Source of the DNA: Eggerthellaceae bacterium
GTDB lineage: Bacteria > Actinomycetota > Coriobacteriia > Coriobacteriales > Eggerthellaceae
Length of the DNA: 64,000 nt
Assembly (NCBI GenBank): GCA_015062605.1
Contig: SUUI01000001.1
Location: forward strand, 1 to 64,000
Direction: 5' to 3'
A program made the position numbers and the translations under genes. A model generated the notes under the pieces. It was given only the letters and a program-made list of their open reading frames with translations, ran no database searches and was not told the DNA's origin. Positions 18,684 to 27,237 of this stretch are shown here, in pieces (the stretch's first letter is position 1; each line of letters begins with the position of its first letter).

Positions 18684-20104
18684 TCCCTTCCCGTCCAGCA
18701 ATAGGTGCACAAATCACATTCAGGAAGGCCGATAGCCTCGATTACGCCTTCCAGAGACTGAAACTCGAGTGAGTCGAAATGGAGCTTCTCACAAATCGCC
18801 TTACGCAATGCACGACCGCGCTCGGTTGAGCCATCGCTGTATTCCTCGAGATACTTCTCTCCTTCTTCGCCTTCGAGCTCGTTGATGACGCGACGGGCAA
18901 TGAGCTCCATGTCGGTGGTCTCTCGCGAGAAATTAAGGTATTTACAGCTGAACATGATAGGCGGGCAAGCGCTTCGCATGTGAACAGACTTCGCGCCGTT
19001 GTCGAAAAGGAACTGGACTGTACCTTGCAATTGGGTGCCGCGAACTATCGAGTCGTCGACGAACAGCAGGTCCTTGTCTTTGATCAGATCAGGAACGGCG
19101 ATTTGCTTCATCTTGGCGACCTTGTCGCGATCGGCCTGCGTTTGCGGCATGAAGCTACGCTGCCACGTCGGAGAATACTTGATGAATGCCCGAGCGAACG
19201 GCGTGCCGCTTTCGTTGGCATACCCGATAGCATGAGGAGTACCTGAATCGGGCACCCCGCCAACATAATCGATATGCATGTCAGGATGACGCTCGGCATC
19301 GGTTTGCGCCATGATGCGCCCATTGCGATACCGCATCACTTCGACATTGACTCCCTCATACGATGATGTTGGATAGCCGTAATAGCTCCACAAAAATGCG
19401 CAGATGTGCTTCTTGTTTCCTGGGGCAGCAAGCTGCTCGAGACCATCTGCCGTCACTTCGACGATTTCGCCAGGACCCAGCTCGTAAAAATCTTCGAATC
19501 CGAGTTTTTGGAACGCGAAAGGCTCGGACGAAACCGCAAAACCGTCCTCATTTTTTCCTACATGCACCGGAAGTCTGCCAGCTTTATCGCGTGCGACGAT
19601 CAACGAACCAGTGTTGGTGAGAATGAGCAGGTTCAATGTGCCATCGACGAGCTCTTGCGCCCTCTTGACACCCGAGGTGAAGTCGCCTTCCAGGTTGATG
19701 AGTGCAGCAACCAATTCGTTATCGTTGACTTTTCCCCCCGTCATGGCATCAAACGTAGTGTTGCTGTCATTAAGGCAGATCTTGGTCAAATCGGACGCGT
19801 TGTTGATGACGCCGACCGTGCAGATGGCAAAGGCGCCGAGCTTCGAGCGAATCAAGAGCGGTTCGGGAAACGTATCACTGATGCAACCGATGGCGGATGT
19901 GCCCTTCATCTCATCGAAAATCGTTTCGAATTTCGTACGGAACGGAGCGTTCTTTATGCCGTGGATGCGCCGCTGCAGACCGATTTCCTTATCCCATGCT
20001 GCCATGCCACCCGCATACGTTCCAAGATGAGAATGGTAATCGGTTCCGAAGAATGTATCCAGCATGCAATCTTGCTTTGAAGCGACCCCGAAAAATCCTC
20101 CCAC
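18680..20104 (-). CDS. purF: Amidophosphoribosyltransferase homologue lacking the N-terminal catalytic cysteine
   Basis: 474 residues from a GTG with AGGAG seven bases upstream. The phosphoribosyltransferase domain is well preserved: DYVGGVPDSGTPHAIGYA, the PRPP loop LLFVDDSIVRGTQL, ACPPIMFSCKY, and a terminal LCTYCWTG. The N-terminal Ntn-amidotransferase half is unusual. The mature enzyme normally starts with Cys, but here Met is followed by Gly-Gly-Phe-Phe-Gly. The QHRGQE-like and HNG-like blocks read SHLGTYAGG and VGVINNA. The glutaminase site therefore appears lost. It is either an ammonia-dependent PurF or a paralogue with another role. The gene follows guaB by 31 bases. Confidence 0.82.
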   Translation of the reverse strand: MGGFFGVASKQDCMLDTFFGTDYHSHLGTYAGGMAAWDKEIGLQRRIHGIKNAPFRTKFETIFDEMKGTSAIGCISDTFPEPLLIRSKLGAFAICTVGVINNASDLTKICLNDSNTTFDAMTGGKVNDNELVAALINLEGDFTSGVKRAQELVDGTLNLLILTNTGSLIVARDKAGRLPVHVGKNEDGFAVSSEPFAFQKLGFEDFYELGPGEIVEVTADGLEQLAAPGNKKHICAFLWSYYGYPTSSYEGVNVEVMRYRNGRIMAQTDAERHPDMHIDYVGGVPDSGTPHAIGYANESGTPFARAFIKYSPTWQRSFMPQTQADRDKVAKMKQIAVPDLIKDKDLLFVDDSIVRGTQLQGTVQFLFDNGAKSVHMRSACPPIMFSCKYLNFSRETTDMELIARRVINELEGEEGEKYLEEYSDGSTERGRALRKAICEKLHFDSLEFQSLEGVIEAIGLPECDLCTYCWTGRE

Positions 20105-20135
20105 AGCTTTTTCTCCTAACTGTTTTCTTCTCGCA

Positions 20136-21656
20136 CTAGCCCGCGACGTTCGATGCGTACGGGTTCTTGTCTTTCTGCAGAACGTCGTGCGCGCCGCCCT
20201 CAACGATGCTCGTGGGGCTCACGACCGTAAGCTTCGCCTTCTCTTGCAACTCGGGAATGGAAAGGGCACCGCAGTTGCACATCGTAGCCTTAAGCTTCGC
20301 TAGAGTAAGCTCGACGTTGTCCTTCAAGGCGCCTGCATACGGGACGTAGCTATCGACGCCTTCCTCGAAATGCAGGTTCTTCTTGCCGCCAAGATCGTAG
20401 CGTGCCCAGTTCTGCGCACGGGCACTGCCCTCACCCCAGTATTCTTTCATGTACGTGCCGTTTACCATGACTTTGGCAGACGGGCTCTCGTCGAAGCGTG
20501 CGAAATAGCGGCCGAGCATGCAGAAGTCGGCTCCCATAGCCAGCGCAAGCGAGATGTGATGGTCGTAAACGATACCGCCATCTGAGCAGATGGGGACATA
20601 GATGCCTGTCTCTTTGAAGTACTCGTTGCGTGCCTTGGCGACCTCGATAACCGCCGTTGCCTGGCCACGGCCGATGCCCTTCGTTTCACGGGTGATGCAG
20701 ATGCTGCCGCCGCCGATGCCGATCTTAACGAAATCCGCGCCGCTTTCAGCAAGGAAGCGGAATCCCTCGGCATCAACGACATTGCCGGCACCGATCTTAA
20801 CCGTATCGCCATAGTGCTCGCGCACCCAATCGATGGTGATCTTCTGCCAGTCGGAAAAGCCCTCAGAGCTATCGATGCACAGAACGTCGGCACCCGCTTC
20901 GACCAATGCGGGGATGCGCTCGGCGTAATCGCGCGAGTTGATGCCTGCGCCGACCATATAGCGCTTATACTCGTCAAGCATTTCGTTGGGATTGGATTTA
21001 TGGGAGTCATAGTCCTTGCGGAAAACCATGTACATCAGATGGTCGTCCTCATCGACAAGCGGAAGCGAATTAAGTTTGTGGTCCCAGATGATATCGTTGG
21101 CTTCCTTGAGCGATGTATCGGCATAACCCACGATGAGCTTCTCACGCGGTGTCATGAAATCGGAAACCTTCTCGGTGCCATCCATACGACTCAGACGGTA
21201 ATCACGACCCGTGACCACGCCGAGCAGTTTGCCATGAGGGCCACCGTCATCCGTAACCGGCATCGTGGAATGCCCGAAGCGCTCTTTAAGCTCAACGACA
21301 TCGTTCAATGTCATATCGGGAGACAGATTCGCGTCGCTTTCGACAAAACCGGCCTTATAGTTCTTCACTCGAGCTACCATGGCCGCTTCACTCTCGATCG
21401 TCTGGTTTCCGTAGATAAACGAAAGGCCGCCTTCTGTTGCAAGTGCAACCGCCATCCTGTCGCCCGACACCGACGCCATGATGGCAGACACCATGGGGAT
21501 GTTGAGTGTGATAGGACATTCCTCCTCGCCCTTGCGGTACTTGACAAGCGGAGTTTTAAGGCTCACCGCGGAGGGAACGCACGTTGAGGGAGTATGCCCG
21601 GGAACGAGCAGGTATTCGTTGAATGTCCGAGACGGTTCGTCATAATAGAAAGCCAT
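20136..21656 (-). CDS. guaB: Inosine-5'-monophosphate dehydrogenase
   Basis: Oxidises IMP to XMP with NAD, supplying the substrate of GuaA. It has 506 residues, with two CBS domains between about residues 100 and 225. The catalytic loop [12 protein letters not shown] carries the active-site Cys, [11 protein letters not shown] is the IMP phosphate site, and the flap contains RYDLGG. AGGAGA lies before the ATG. It heads the guaB-purF-mscS run, with a TATAAT about 35 bases upstream. Confidence 0.96.
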   Translation of the reverse strand: MAFYYDEPSRTFNEYLLVPGHTPSTCVPSAVSLKTPLVKYRKGEEECPITLNIPMVSAIMASVSGDRMAVALATEGGLSFIYGNQTIESEAAMVARVKNYKAGFVESDANLSPDMTLNDVVELKERFGHSTMPVTDDGGPHGKLLGVVTGRDYRLSRMDGTEKVSDFMTPREKLIVGYADTSLKEANDIIWDHKLNSLPLVDEDDHLMYMVFRKDYDSHKSNPNEMLDEYKRYMVGAGINSRDYAERIPALVEAGADVLCIDSSEGFSDWQKITIDWVREHYGDTVKIGAGNVVDAEGFRFLAESGADFVKIGIGGGSICITRETKGIGRGQATAVIEVAKARNEYFKETGIYVPICSDGGIVYDHHISLALAMGADFCMLGRYFARFDESPSAKVMVNGTYMKEYWGEGSARAQNWARYDLGGKKNLHFEEGVDSYVPYAGALKDNVELTLAKLKATMCNCGALSIPELQEKAKLTVVSPTSIVEGGAHDVLQKDKNPYASNVAG

Positions 21657-21692
21657 GAATGTCTCCTAACGCTAACTTTCAACAATTAAGTT

Positions 21693-21751
21693 ATTATAAC
21701 TAGCTTTCGCATGCTGACCATTGAAAAAAGCCGTCTATGAACTAAGATACT
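21693..21751. promoter_or_regulatory. Divergent promoters of guaB and queD
   Basis: Minus strand: TATAAT at 21693-21698 with a TGGTCA -35 at 21715-21720 (spacer 16) for guaB. Plus strand: TTGAAA at 21721-21726 with a weaker GATACT at 21746-21751 (spacer 19) for queD. The guaB element is the firmer one. Confidence 0.5.
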
Positions 21752-21787
21752 AGGGTAATCGCACGACGCAAAGAACGGAGAAAAGAC

Positions 21788-22210
21788 GTGTACGAACTCA
21801 AAACTGAAAGCAGCTTCGATTCGGCTCATTTCTTGACTGACTACGATGGCAAATGCGAAAACCTCCACGGGCATAGATGGCGCGTGGTAGCCTATATCGC
21901 CACCGAGAAGCTCCAGGCCGAGGGTACGAACAAGGACATGGTCATCGACTTCAAGGATTTCAAGGCCGCAGTCCGCGAACTGACTGAGCGCTTCGACCAC
22001 ACCTTCCTCGTTGAGGAGGGCTCTCTTGCGCAAGCTACCATCGATGCGCTTGAAGCGGAAACGTTCCGTCTCACCTTCCTGCCGTTCCGTACCACAACAG
22101 AGAATCTCGCACGCTACTTCTACGGCAAGCTCGCCGAAGCAGGATTCCCGGTCAGCAAGATCGAAGTGTACGAAACGCCGCTGAATTGCGCGATGTACTC
22201 TGAGGCATAA
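21788..22210 (+). CDS. queD: 6-carboxytetrahydropterin synthase / PTPS-family protein
   Basis: 140 residues from a GTG with CGGAG eight bases upstream. The first zinc His is in SSFDSAHFL, the catalytic Cys in DGKCENLHGHRW with the other two zinc His, and DHTFL carries the catalytic Asp-His. QueD turns dihydroneopterin triphosphate into carboxytetrahydropterin for queuosine. The Cys-x3-HGH pattern fits QueD more than eukaryotic PTPS. No queC or queE is visible in the window. ppk2 follows after 33 bases. Confidence 0.9.
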   Translation: MYELKTESSFDSAHFLTDYDGKCENLHGHRWRVVAYIATEKLQAEGTNKDMVIDFKDFKAAVRELTERFDHTFLVEEGSLAQATIDALEAETFRLTFLPFRTTTENLARYFYGKLAEAGFPVSKIEVYETPLNCAMYSEA

Positions 22211-22243
22211 AGACCCTCAACCCATTTTGAAAGGAGCATAACC

Positions 22244-23221
22244 ATGGACGTGAATGCATTCCGCTACGATGGCGACGGCGCGTTCTCGCTGAACGAATTC
22301 CCCACGTCAAAGGAAATCAGCAAAGATCAGAAGGCGCAGTACGAGAAGATGCTCGCTGAGAACACCAAACGCATCGCAGAGTTGCAGGACAAGCTTTATG
22401 CGCAAGGTACCGAGGGCGTCCTCGTCGTCATACAGGCCATGGATGCCGCAGGCAAAGATGGAACTATCAAGCATGTTATGAGCGGCGTTAACCCACAAGG
22501 CGTGAACGTCGTCAATTTCAAAACGCCGAACAAGACCGAACTTTCGCATGACTATCTCTGGCGTTGCATCCTCGGGTTGCCCGAACGCGGCAAAATCGGC
22601 ATCTTCAATCGCAGCCACTACGAGGATGTGCTCGTCGTGCGCGTCCACGAGATGTGGAAGGGTTACAAATGGCCCAAACGTTGCTTCGATATGAGCGAAG
22701 ATGAGTTCTTCGCAAAGCGCTTCAAGCAAATCAACAACTTCGAGGAGTATTTGTACGAAAACGGATATCGCCTCGTGAAAATCTTCTTGAACATCAGCAA
22801 GGAAGAGCAAGCGAATCGCTTCATCGCGCGCATCGATGAGAAGGACAAGAACTGGAAGTTCTCCATCGGCGATGTAGACGAAAGCGATTTGTGGCCGAAA
22901 TACATGCAGGCTTATGAATCGATGATCGCGGGTACTGGCAGCGCATGCGCACCATGGTATGTGATTCCCGCAGATCAAAAATGGGTTGCCCGTTGGTTGG
23001 TCAGCGAGGCCATCATCCAAGCACTCGAAGACATCGACCCTGAGTACCCGAAGCTTGCTGCAGACGATCTCGAGAAGTTCCCGGCCTATCGCGCGCGTCT
23101 CGTAGGTGATGATCCCGAAGATGCACAAGCCATCGAAAAAGCGAAGGCGGCCATCGCCGAGAATGTTGAAAAGTGCAAAAAGAAAAAAGAGAAGAAGGCT
23201 AAGAAATCCTTAAAAGAGTAG
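22244..23221 (+). CDS. ppk2: Polyphosphate kinase 2 family protein
   Basis: Transfers phosphate between polyphosphate and nucleotides. It has 325 residues, with AAAGGAG before the ATG. The one-domain PPK2 core shows a Walker A-like AMDAAGKDGTI near residue 68, the Walker B-like IGIFNRSHYEDVLVVRV, and a lid with basic residues. The last 25 residues are strongly Lys-rich (KCKKKKEKKAKKS), more than is typical, and may bind polyphosphate or nucleic acid. AMP, ADP or GDP preference cannot be read. It ends in a strong terminator. Confidence 0.92.
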   Translation: MDVNAFRYDGDGAFSLNEFPTSKEISKDQKAQYEKMLAENTKRIAELQDKLYAQGTEGVLVVIQAMDAAGKDGTIKHVMSGVNPQGVNVVNFKTPNKTELSHDYLWRCILGLPERGKIGIFNRSHYEDVLVVRVHEMWKGYKWPKRCFDMSEDEFFAKRFKQINNFEEYLYENGYRLVKIFLNISKEEQANRFIARIDEKDKNWKFSIGDVDESDLWPKYMQAYESMIAGTGSACAPWYVIPADQKWVARWLVSEAIIQALEDIDPEYPKLAADDLEKFPAYRARLVGDDPEDAQAIEKAKAAIAENVEKCKKKKEKKAKKSLKE

Positions 23222-23250
23222 CCTTAGCACTTCGAAGAATCGATGAAAAA

Positions 23251-23284
23251 ATCGGCCCCCTTGCGGGGGCCGATCCTTTTTCCT
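23251..23284 (+). terminator. Rho-independent terminator after ppk2
   Basis: A perfect 10-base stem ATCGGCCCCC / GGGGGCCGAT (23251-23260, 23265-23274) with a TTGC loop is followed by CCTTTTTCC. It may also serve the convergent ferredoxin gene. Confidence 0.85.
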
Positions 23285-23327
23285 TCAGCAAACTTGCCTT
23301 TATGAGGCAAACGGCTGAATCAGCAAA

Positions 23328-23663
23328 TTACTGCATGTAGACGACGGTCTTCGCGCCATGCTCGGCGAGCTTCGCGCCAGCCTCTTCCACGGGGATGAGT
23401 TCCATGCAGGCAGCAAGGCAATGATGCACGCAACGCGGCTTCTTGCCCTCGGCAACGCGATCGGCGCACAAGTCGCACAGCTGGGACGGAACCGGAACAT
23501 AGTCCCAGATCCACTCGCCATTGCTGAGCTTCTTCGGACCCATCTCGTTGATCTTGATGCCCCACTCGTCCAGCGGGATGTCGTGCTCTTTACGGCAGCT
23601 CACTTCGCAGACGTGGCAGCCGGTGCAGTACTTGTAATCAATAAGCAGTGCATATTGGCTCAT
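23328..23663 (-). CDS. Small 4Fe-4S ferredoxin-type subunit of a molybdopterin oxidoreductase
   Basis: 111 residues. Cysteine set one is C13-x2-C16-x2-C19-x3-C23 (CTGCHVCEVSC). Set two is C63-x2-C66-x11-C78-x3-C82, with an extra C86. This is the order seen in DmsB/NrfC-like electron-transfer subunits but with material for only two clusters, about half the usual length. There is no signal peptide. It starts 11 bases after the molybdopterin subunit stops, with a good GGAGG upstream, so the two almost surely form one complex in the cytoplasm. Confidence 0.85.
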   Translation of the reverse strand: MSQYALLIDYKYCTGCHVCEVSCRKEHDIPLDEWGIKINEMGPKKLSNGEWIWDYVPVPSQLCDLCADRVAEGKKPRCVHHCLAACMELIPVEEAGAKLAEHGAKTVVYMQ

Positions 23664-23674
23664 CTTCTGCCTCC

Positions 23675-26311
23675 TTACGCAATCTCTTCGCGGGTTGCCA
23701 GGTCATAACGCTTGCCGGTCTCAAGATCGACCAGGTTGTTCGCTTCCGCATCGTAAGCATAACCCGTGTAAGCGTCGAAGTAGGTGCCGGTCTCGGGATC
23801 AAGTGCCCACTGCGTATTCGGATCATAGATATGACCGTTTACGAAGCCAGCGCCCTTCTCGGCATCCCACTGCACCAGACCAGGAAGCTCATACGGAGCC
23901 TCGGCAAGACCCGGGAAGCACTCAACGCCACCGACGACAACGGATTCCTGCTTCTTCTCATTCGGATAGAGAGCAGCGCGTGCTTGCTCCGGAGTGGAAA
24001 CGAAGCTCGCGGGATCGGTGCCGATTGCGCCTTCTTCGGTGTCGGGGCTCAGGGTTCCGAGTGCATTCAGGCCGTCAACCTTGAAGATTCTGCAGGCGAC
24101 GTTCTTGAACGGAGCACCGAAGCCGATGCGACCGATTGCGCGGTGCGGGATAAGGCTGTTGATGTTGGACTTCCAAACGCCGTACAGGTTCGGAGCTTCG
24201 CCGTCCTGCTCGGGGAACCACCAACCATGCTGGCAGTGGATAACTTGCGGCGGAACGATCTCGGTAACCTGAGCCTTCTCGATGGCCTTGCTCAGCGGGT
24301 TCTCGATGCAGACCCAATCGCCATCTTCGATGCCATACTTCTTCGCGGTCTCGGGATTGATCTGGACGAGCGGCCACGGCATGATAGCGCGGAGGCTCGG
24401 GATCTGACGATGCTCGCTGTGGAAGGACGTGGTCTCGCGGCCGCCAGTCGTCATGATCAGCGGATAGTTCTCCATCAGATCGGGACGTGCATACGGCGTG
24501 AGCTTGTTCTCCTCATAGTACGGCAGCGGATCCTCGCCCCAGTCCTCGTACAGGCTCGAGCAGAGCTCGACGAGACCAGTCGGGGTGTTGAAGCCAACGT
24601 CGCCATCAGGACGGAGCAGGCCCTTCTCATACTTACGATACTGGAACGGCATATGGAACCAGCCCTCTTCGCGGAGGTCTTCGAAGGTCTTCTCAACGCC
24701 GCCATTGTGCAGCTGCTCGGTGAAGAAGTCAGAAACGTTGTCCCACGGCCATGCCTTCGGATTCAGGCGCTTGCCAACCAAGAAGTCGATCTCGAGGTCG
24801 GACTTGGTCTCGCCAACTTCGACGCACTTGTTCATGGCCATGACCATATGGGTGTTGCGGCCAAAGTGCGGAAGGACCATGCCGTCATGCTCGGCTGCAG
24901 AGGCAACCGGGAGGAACAGGTCGCACATACCCATGGCCGTCGGGGTCATGAAGGTATCCTGGCAAACGTTGAATTCCATCTTCATCAAGGCGTTGTACCA
25001 ACGCTTCGGCTGAGCATTGGTGGTGTTGGCGATACCGTTGGTGGCATAGAACCAAGCCATCTTCAGCGGATAAGGCTCGCCAGTCTCGAGGGTGTCGAGG
25101 ATGCAGTCGGGATGAGCGATCAGGTGAGCGGCCTTGAAGCCCTTGTACTGCTCGTTATCGGTGATCTGCTTGTCGAGCATGCCCTCAGGAAGCTCCTTGG
25201 AGCACTCATAGCGCCACTTGCCCATGAAGGAAGCCGGAACAGCCAGAGTCACGCCACCCGGAACATCGAGGTCGCCCAGCAGAGCGGCGATGTTCAGGAA
25301 GCAGTGGCCAGCCTGCGTGCCATTGGCGTTGGTGTCGATGGCAAGACCCCACATGAACGAGGACGGATGATTGGCTGCCAGCGTGCGGGCTGCCTTCTGA
25401 ATGAGCTCTGCGGGAACCCAGGTGATCTCCTCGACCTTGTCGAGCGGATACTGGTCAGCGCGCTCCTTGAGCTCTTCAAGACCATAGCACCAATTCTCGA
25501 CGAAGTCATGATCGTAGAGGTCCTCATTGATGATGACGTTGATCATGCCGAGGCCGAGAGCGGCGTCGGTGCCGGGACGCAGCTGCAGATGAATCTCTGC
25601 ATGAGCGGCGCACCAAGTGACGCGTGGGTCGATGACGATGAACTTGGAGCCGAGCTTGTACAGGTCGATGATCGCATGACCGAAGAAGCCGTCAGGATTG
25701 CTGAACAGAGGATCCTTGCCCCAGAGGACGATGTACTTCGGAAGCTCCCACTCGGGGTTGTCGAAGCGATCCGGGAAGTACGCCGCATAGTCGAGCTCAG
25801 GATAGCCAGCGCCCAAAATGAAGTCGGCGACGGAGCAGCGGGGACCGTAGCAGGAGTCACCGGACATCGGGAAGCAGCTGTTCGGAGTGCCCAGCGCTGC
25901 ATAGGCGAGCGGGGTCTTGTACAGCGTAGCCTCACGGCCGGTACCCTGGAAGGCAACGATGGCCTCAGCGCCATAGTTCTCCTTGATGTAGTTGACGCGC
26001 TCTTCGATGATATCGAGAGCCTCGTCCCAAGTGATGCGCTCCCACTTATCCTTACCACGATCCTTAGGATCGCGCTTCAAAGGATAGATAACGCGGCGAT
26101 CGTTGTAGATATACTCGGGAAGCGTCAGGCAACGAACGCACAGACGACCATTGGTGATAGGATGCTCGGGATCACCCTCAACGTCAACGACCTTACCGTC
26201 CTTGACTGTGAGATACATACCGCATCCTACCGGATGGTCTCCTGGAGGCGACCACACACAGGTGCGCATCTTAAATGTGCCGTCACCACAGTCGATAATT
26301 CTCTCCGACAT
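23675..26311 (-). CDS. Cytoplasmic molybdopterin-dependent oxidoreductase, large subunit
   Basis: 878 residues from an ATG with GGAG close upstream. The frame is open further upstream but crosses the promoter. There is no Tat signal. Cysteines C18, C30, C58 and C61 (TCVW, VGCGM, GRLCVRCL) replace the usual C-x2-C-x3-C-x27-C. C154 in GDSCYGPRC is the likely Mo ligand. The following DMSO-reductase-family domains are intact, with a C-terminal molydopterin-binding fold around GRETTSFHSEHRQIPSL. The large-plus-tiny ferredoxin architecture resembles acetylene hydratase/transhydroxylase-like enzymes and the catechol dehydroxylases described in gut Coriobacteria (inference). The last 50 residues form an octapeptide repeat. 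Confidence 0.85.
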   Translation of the reverse strand: MSERIIDCGDGTFKMRTCVWSPPGDHPVGCGMYLTVKDGKVVDVEGDPEHPITNGRLCVRCLTLPEYIYNDRRVIYPLKRDPKDRGKDKWERITWDEALDIIEERVNYIKENYGAEAIVAFQGTGREATLYKTPLAYAALGTPNSCFPMSGDSCYGPRCSVADFILGAGYPELDYAAYFPDRFDNPEWELPKYIVLWGKDPLFSNPDGFFGHAIIDLYKLGSKFIVIDPRVTWCAAHAEIHLQLRPGTDAALGLGMINVIINEDLYDHDFVENWCYGLEELKERADQYPLDKVEEITWVPAELIQKAARTLAANHPSSFMWGLAIDTNANGTQAGHCFLNIAALLGDLDVPGGVTLAVPASFMGKWRYECSKELPEGMLDKQITDNEQYKGFKAAHLIAHPDCILDTLETGEPYPLKMAWFYATNGIANTTNAQPKRWYNALMKMEFNVCQDTFMTPTAMGMCDLFLPVASAAEHDGMVLPHFGRNTHMVMAMNKCVEVGETKSDLEIDFLVGKRLNPKAWPWDNVSDFFTEQLHNGGVEKTFEDLREEGWFHMPFQYRKYEKGLLRPDGDVGFNTPTGLVELCSSLYEDWGEDPLPYYEENKLTPYARPDLMENYPLIMTTGGRETTSFHSEHRQIPSLRAIMPWPLVQINPETAKKYGIEDGDWVCIENPLSKAIEKAQVTEIVPPQVIHCQHGWWFPEQDGEAPNLYGVWKSNINSLIPHRAIGRIGFGAPFKNVACRIFKVDGLNALGTLSPDTEEGAIGTDPASFVSTPEQARAALYPNEKKQESVVVGGVECFPGLAEAPYELPGLVQWDAEKGAGFVNGHIYDPNTQWALDPETGTYFDAYTGYAYDAEANNLVDLETGKRYDLATREEIA
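23684..23827 (-). repeat. Octapeptide repeat at the C-terminus of the molybdopterin enzyme
   Basis: Six consecutive eight-residue units: YDPNTQWA, LDPETGTY, FDAYTGYA, YDAEANNL, VDLETGKR, YDLATREE. The consensus is [Tyr/Phe/Leu/Val]-Asp-x-x-[Thr/Ala]-[Gly/x]. The pattern recalls the aromatic OCRE octamer repeat of eukaryotic RNA-binding proteins. DNA-level identity between units is low, so it is an old repeat. Confidence 0.75.
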
Positions 26312-26338
26312 AAACTCTCCTCTCATAAAAGTTCGCTT

Positions 26339-26380
26339 ACTATCGTGAATGCCCGAAAGCATTTCAACCAAGCCCTTGGT
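26339..26380 (-). promoter_or_regulatory. Promoter and operator-like palindrome of the molybdopterin operon
   Basis: On the minus strand TTGAAA (26362-26367), a 17-base spacer and GATAGT (26339-26344) form a sigma-70-type promoter about 28 bases before the ATG. Abutting the -35 on its upstream side is a perfect inverted repeat ACCAAG-CC-CTTGGT (26367-26380), well placed for an activator or repressor. Confidence 0.55.
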
Positions 26381-26415
26381 CGATTCGCTTACGCAAACGA
26401 CCGTCTTACAAACGC

Positions 26416-26454
26416 AAAAACAGCCAGACTATCCCTTGTGGATAATCTTGGCTG
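26416..26454 (-). terminator. Minus-strand terminator upstream of the molybdopterin operon
   Basis: Arms 26440-26454 and 26421-26434 pair over about 13 bases with one bulge and one mismatch (loop ACAAG). TTTTT follows directly on the minus strand. It lies between the small ORF at 26751 and the operon promoter, so it either ends the upstream transcript or insulates the regulated promoter. Confidence 0.65.
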
Positions 26455-26750
26455 CGCTCCGTTGTTCTCCGGCTAGAGCACGATCCTCCCCCTTTTGAAC
26501 CATGCTCCCGGGAAATGCGCAACCCCGTTTACGCCTCTAGAAAACGTATACGGCATTGCGTTTTTCTTGCGCATTCCATTGTCGCGCTTTTGGCGTTTTT
26601 GCGCAAGTAATTATCGAAAGTTATCTGCTTGCTTTACGAACGAAACTTCTTGTTTCTGACATGGGAAAATGCGCTTTTGAATCAAATTATTTGCAAACGA
26701 GAATCATTAATTATTCCATATATGAAACGACGTTTCCGCGCATAAATCAG

Positions 26751-26948
26751 TTAGTTCCATGGGTCACGCTCAAATAAGGGCTCGGTCTCAATGCGATCCG
26801 AATACGGGTCGTAACCATCGTCATCCTCGCATGCTGCACGGATTTGACGCTCATCGAAGCCATCTGCTGCCTCGGCCGTCATGTATTCCTCGTCATAAGG
26901 GCATTCGCTATCGGATAAATCGAACTTCGTTTCGTTGAAATCTGCCAT
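26751..26948 (-). CDS. Small acidic hypothetical protein, 65 residues
   Basis: A very acidic soluble peptide with about twenty Asp/Glu and few Lys/Arg, two cysteines, and no membrane segment or recognisable domain. AAAGGAC stands eight bases before the ATG. It lies between sufS and the molybdopterin operon on the same strand, about 290 bases after sufS stops. That gap contains no convincing gene or terminator. The call rests on the ribosome site and frame only. Confidence 0.5.
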   Translation of the reverse strand: MADFNETKFDLSDSECPYDEEYMTAEAADGFDERQIRAACEDDDGYDPYSDRIETEPLFERDPWN

Positions 26949-27237
26949 CTATGATGTCCTTTCTCGGAAGATGCGACATACGCGTCTGCCACCGAGTATT
27001 TCCCTCATCTTCTTTGCCGCGATAATCGCGAGAACTGCCGCGAAACAGCCCCTTCCGTTCATAAGAAGCTTTCTGCTCTTTAACTATCCCAGAATTCTCA
27101 CGCATGGCACTATGCAAATCAAGGGAGAAGTCTGCCCGATGGCTCGGATAGCCATCGTCGAACACAGACAGGAGGGAAGGCACTTAGATGGCAATCCGCA
27201 AGAATCCATGAAATACGATGATCCGTCCTGACGCATG

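Larger units (their letters stand above)
26312..26750. other. 439-base intergenic region upstream of the molybdopterin operon
   Basis: No convincing gene in either direction. The proximal part holds a promoter, a palindrome and a minus-strand terminator (listed separately). The distal part (about 26520-26745) is clearly more AT-rich than the surroundings, with short direct words such as TTGCG repeated, and I can assign nothing to it. Confidence 0.6.

Noticed and set aside
23648-26476. A 942-codon open frame on the plus strand antisense to the molybdopterin subunit
   Set aside because: It mirrors the codon-biased real gene, has no domain pattern or ribosome site, and spans the promoter of the sense gene.
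26908-27183. A 91-codon minus-strand frame overlapping the small acidic ORF
   Set aside because: GTG start without a ribosome site, and its composition has no coding character.
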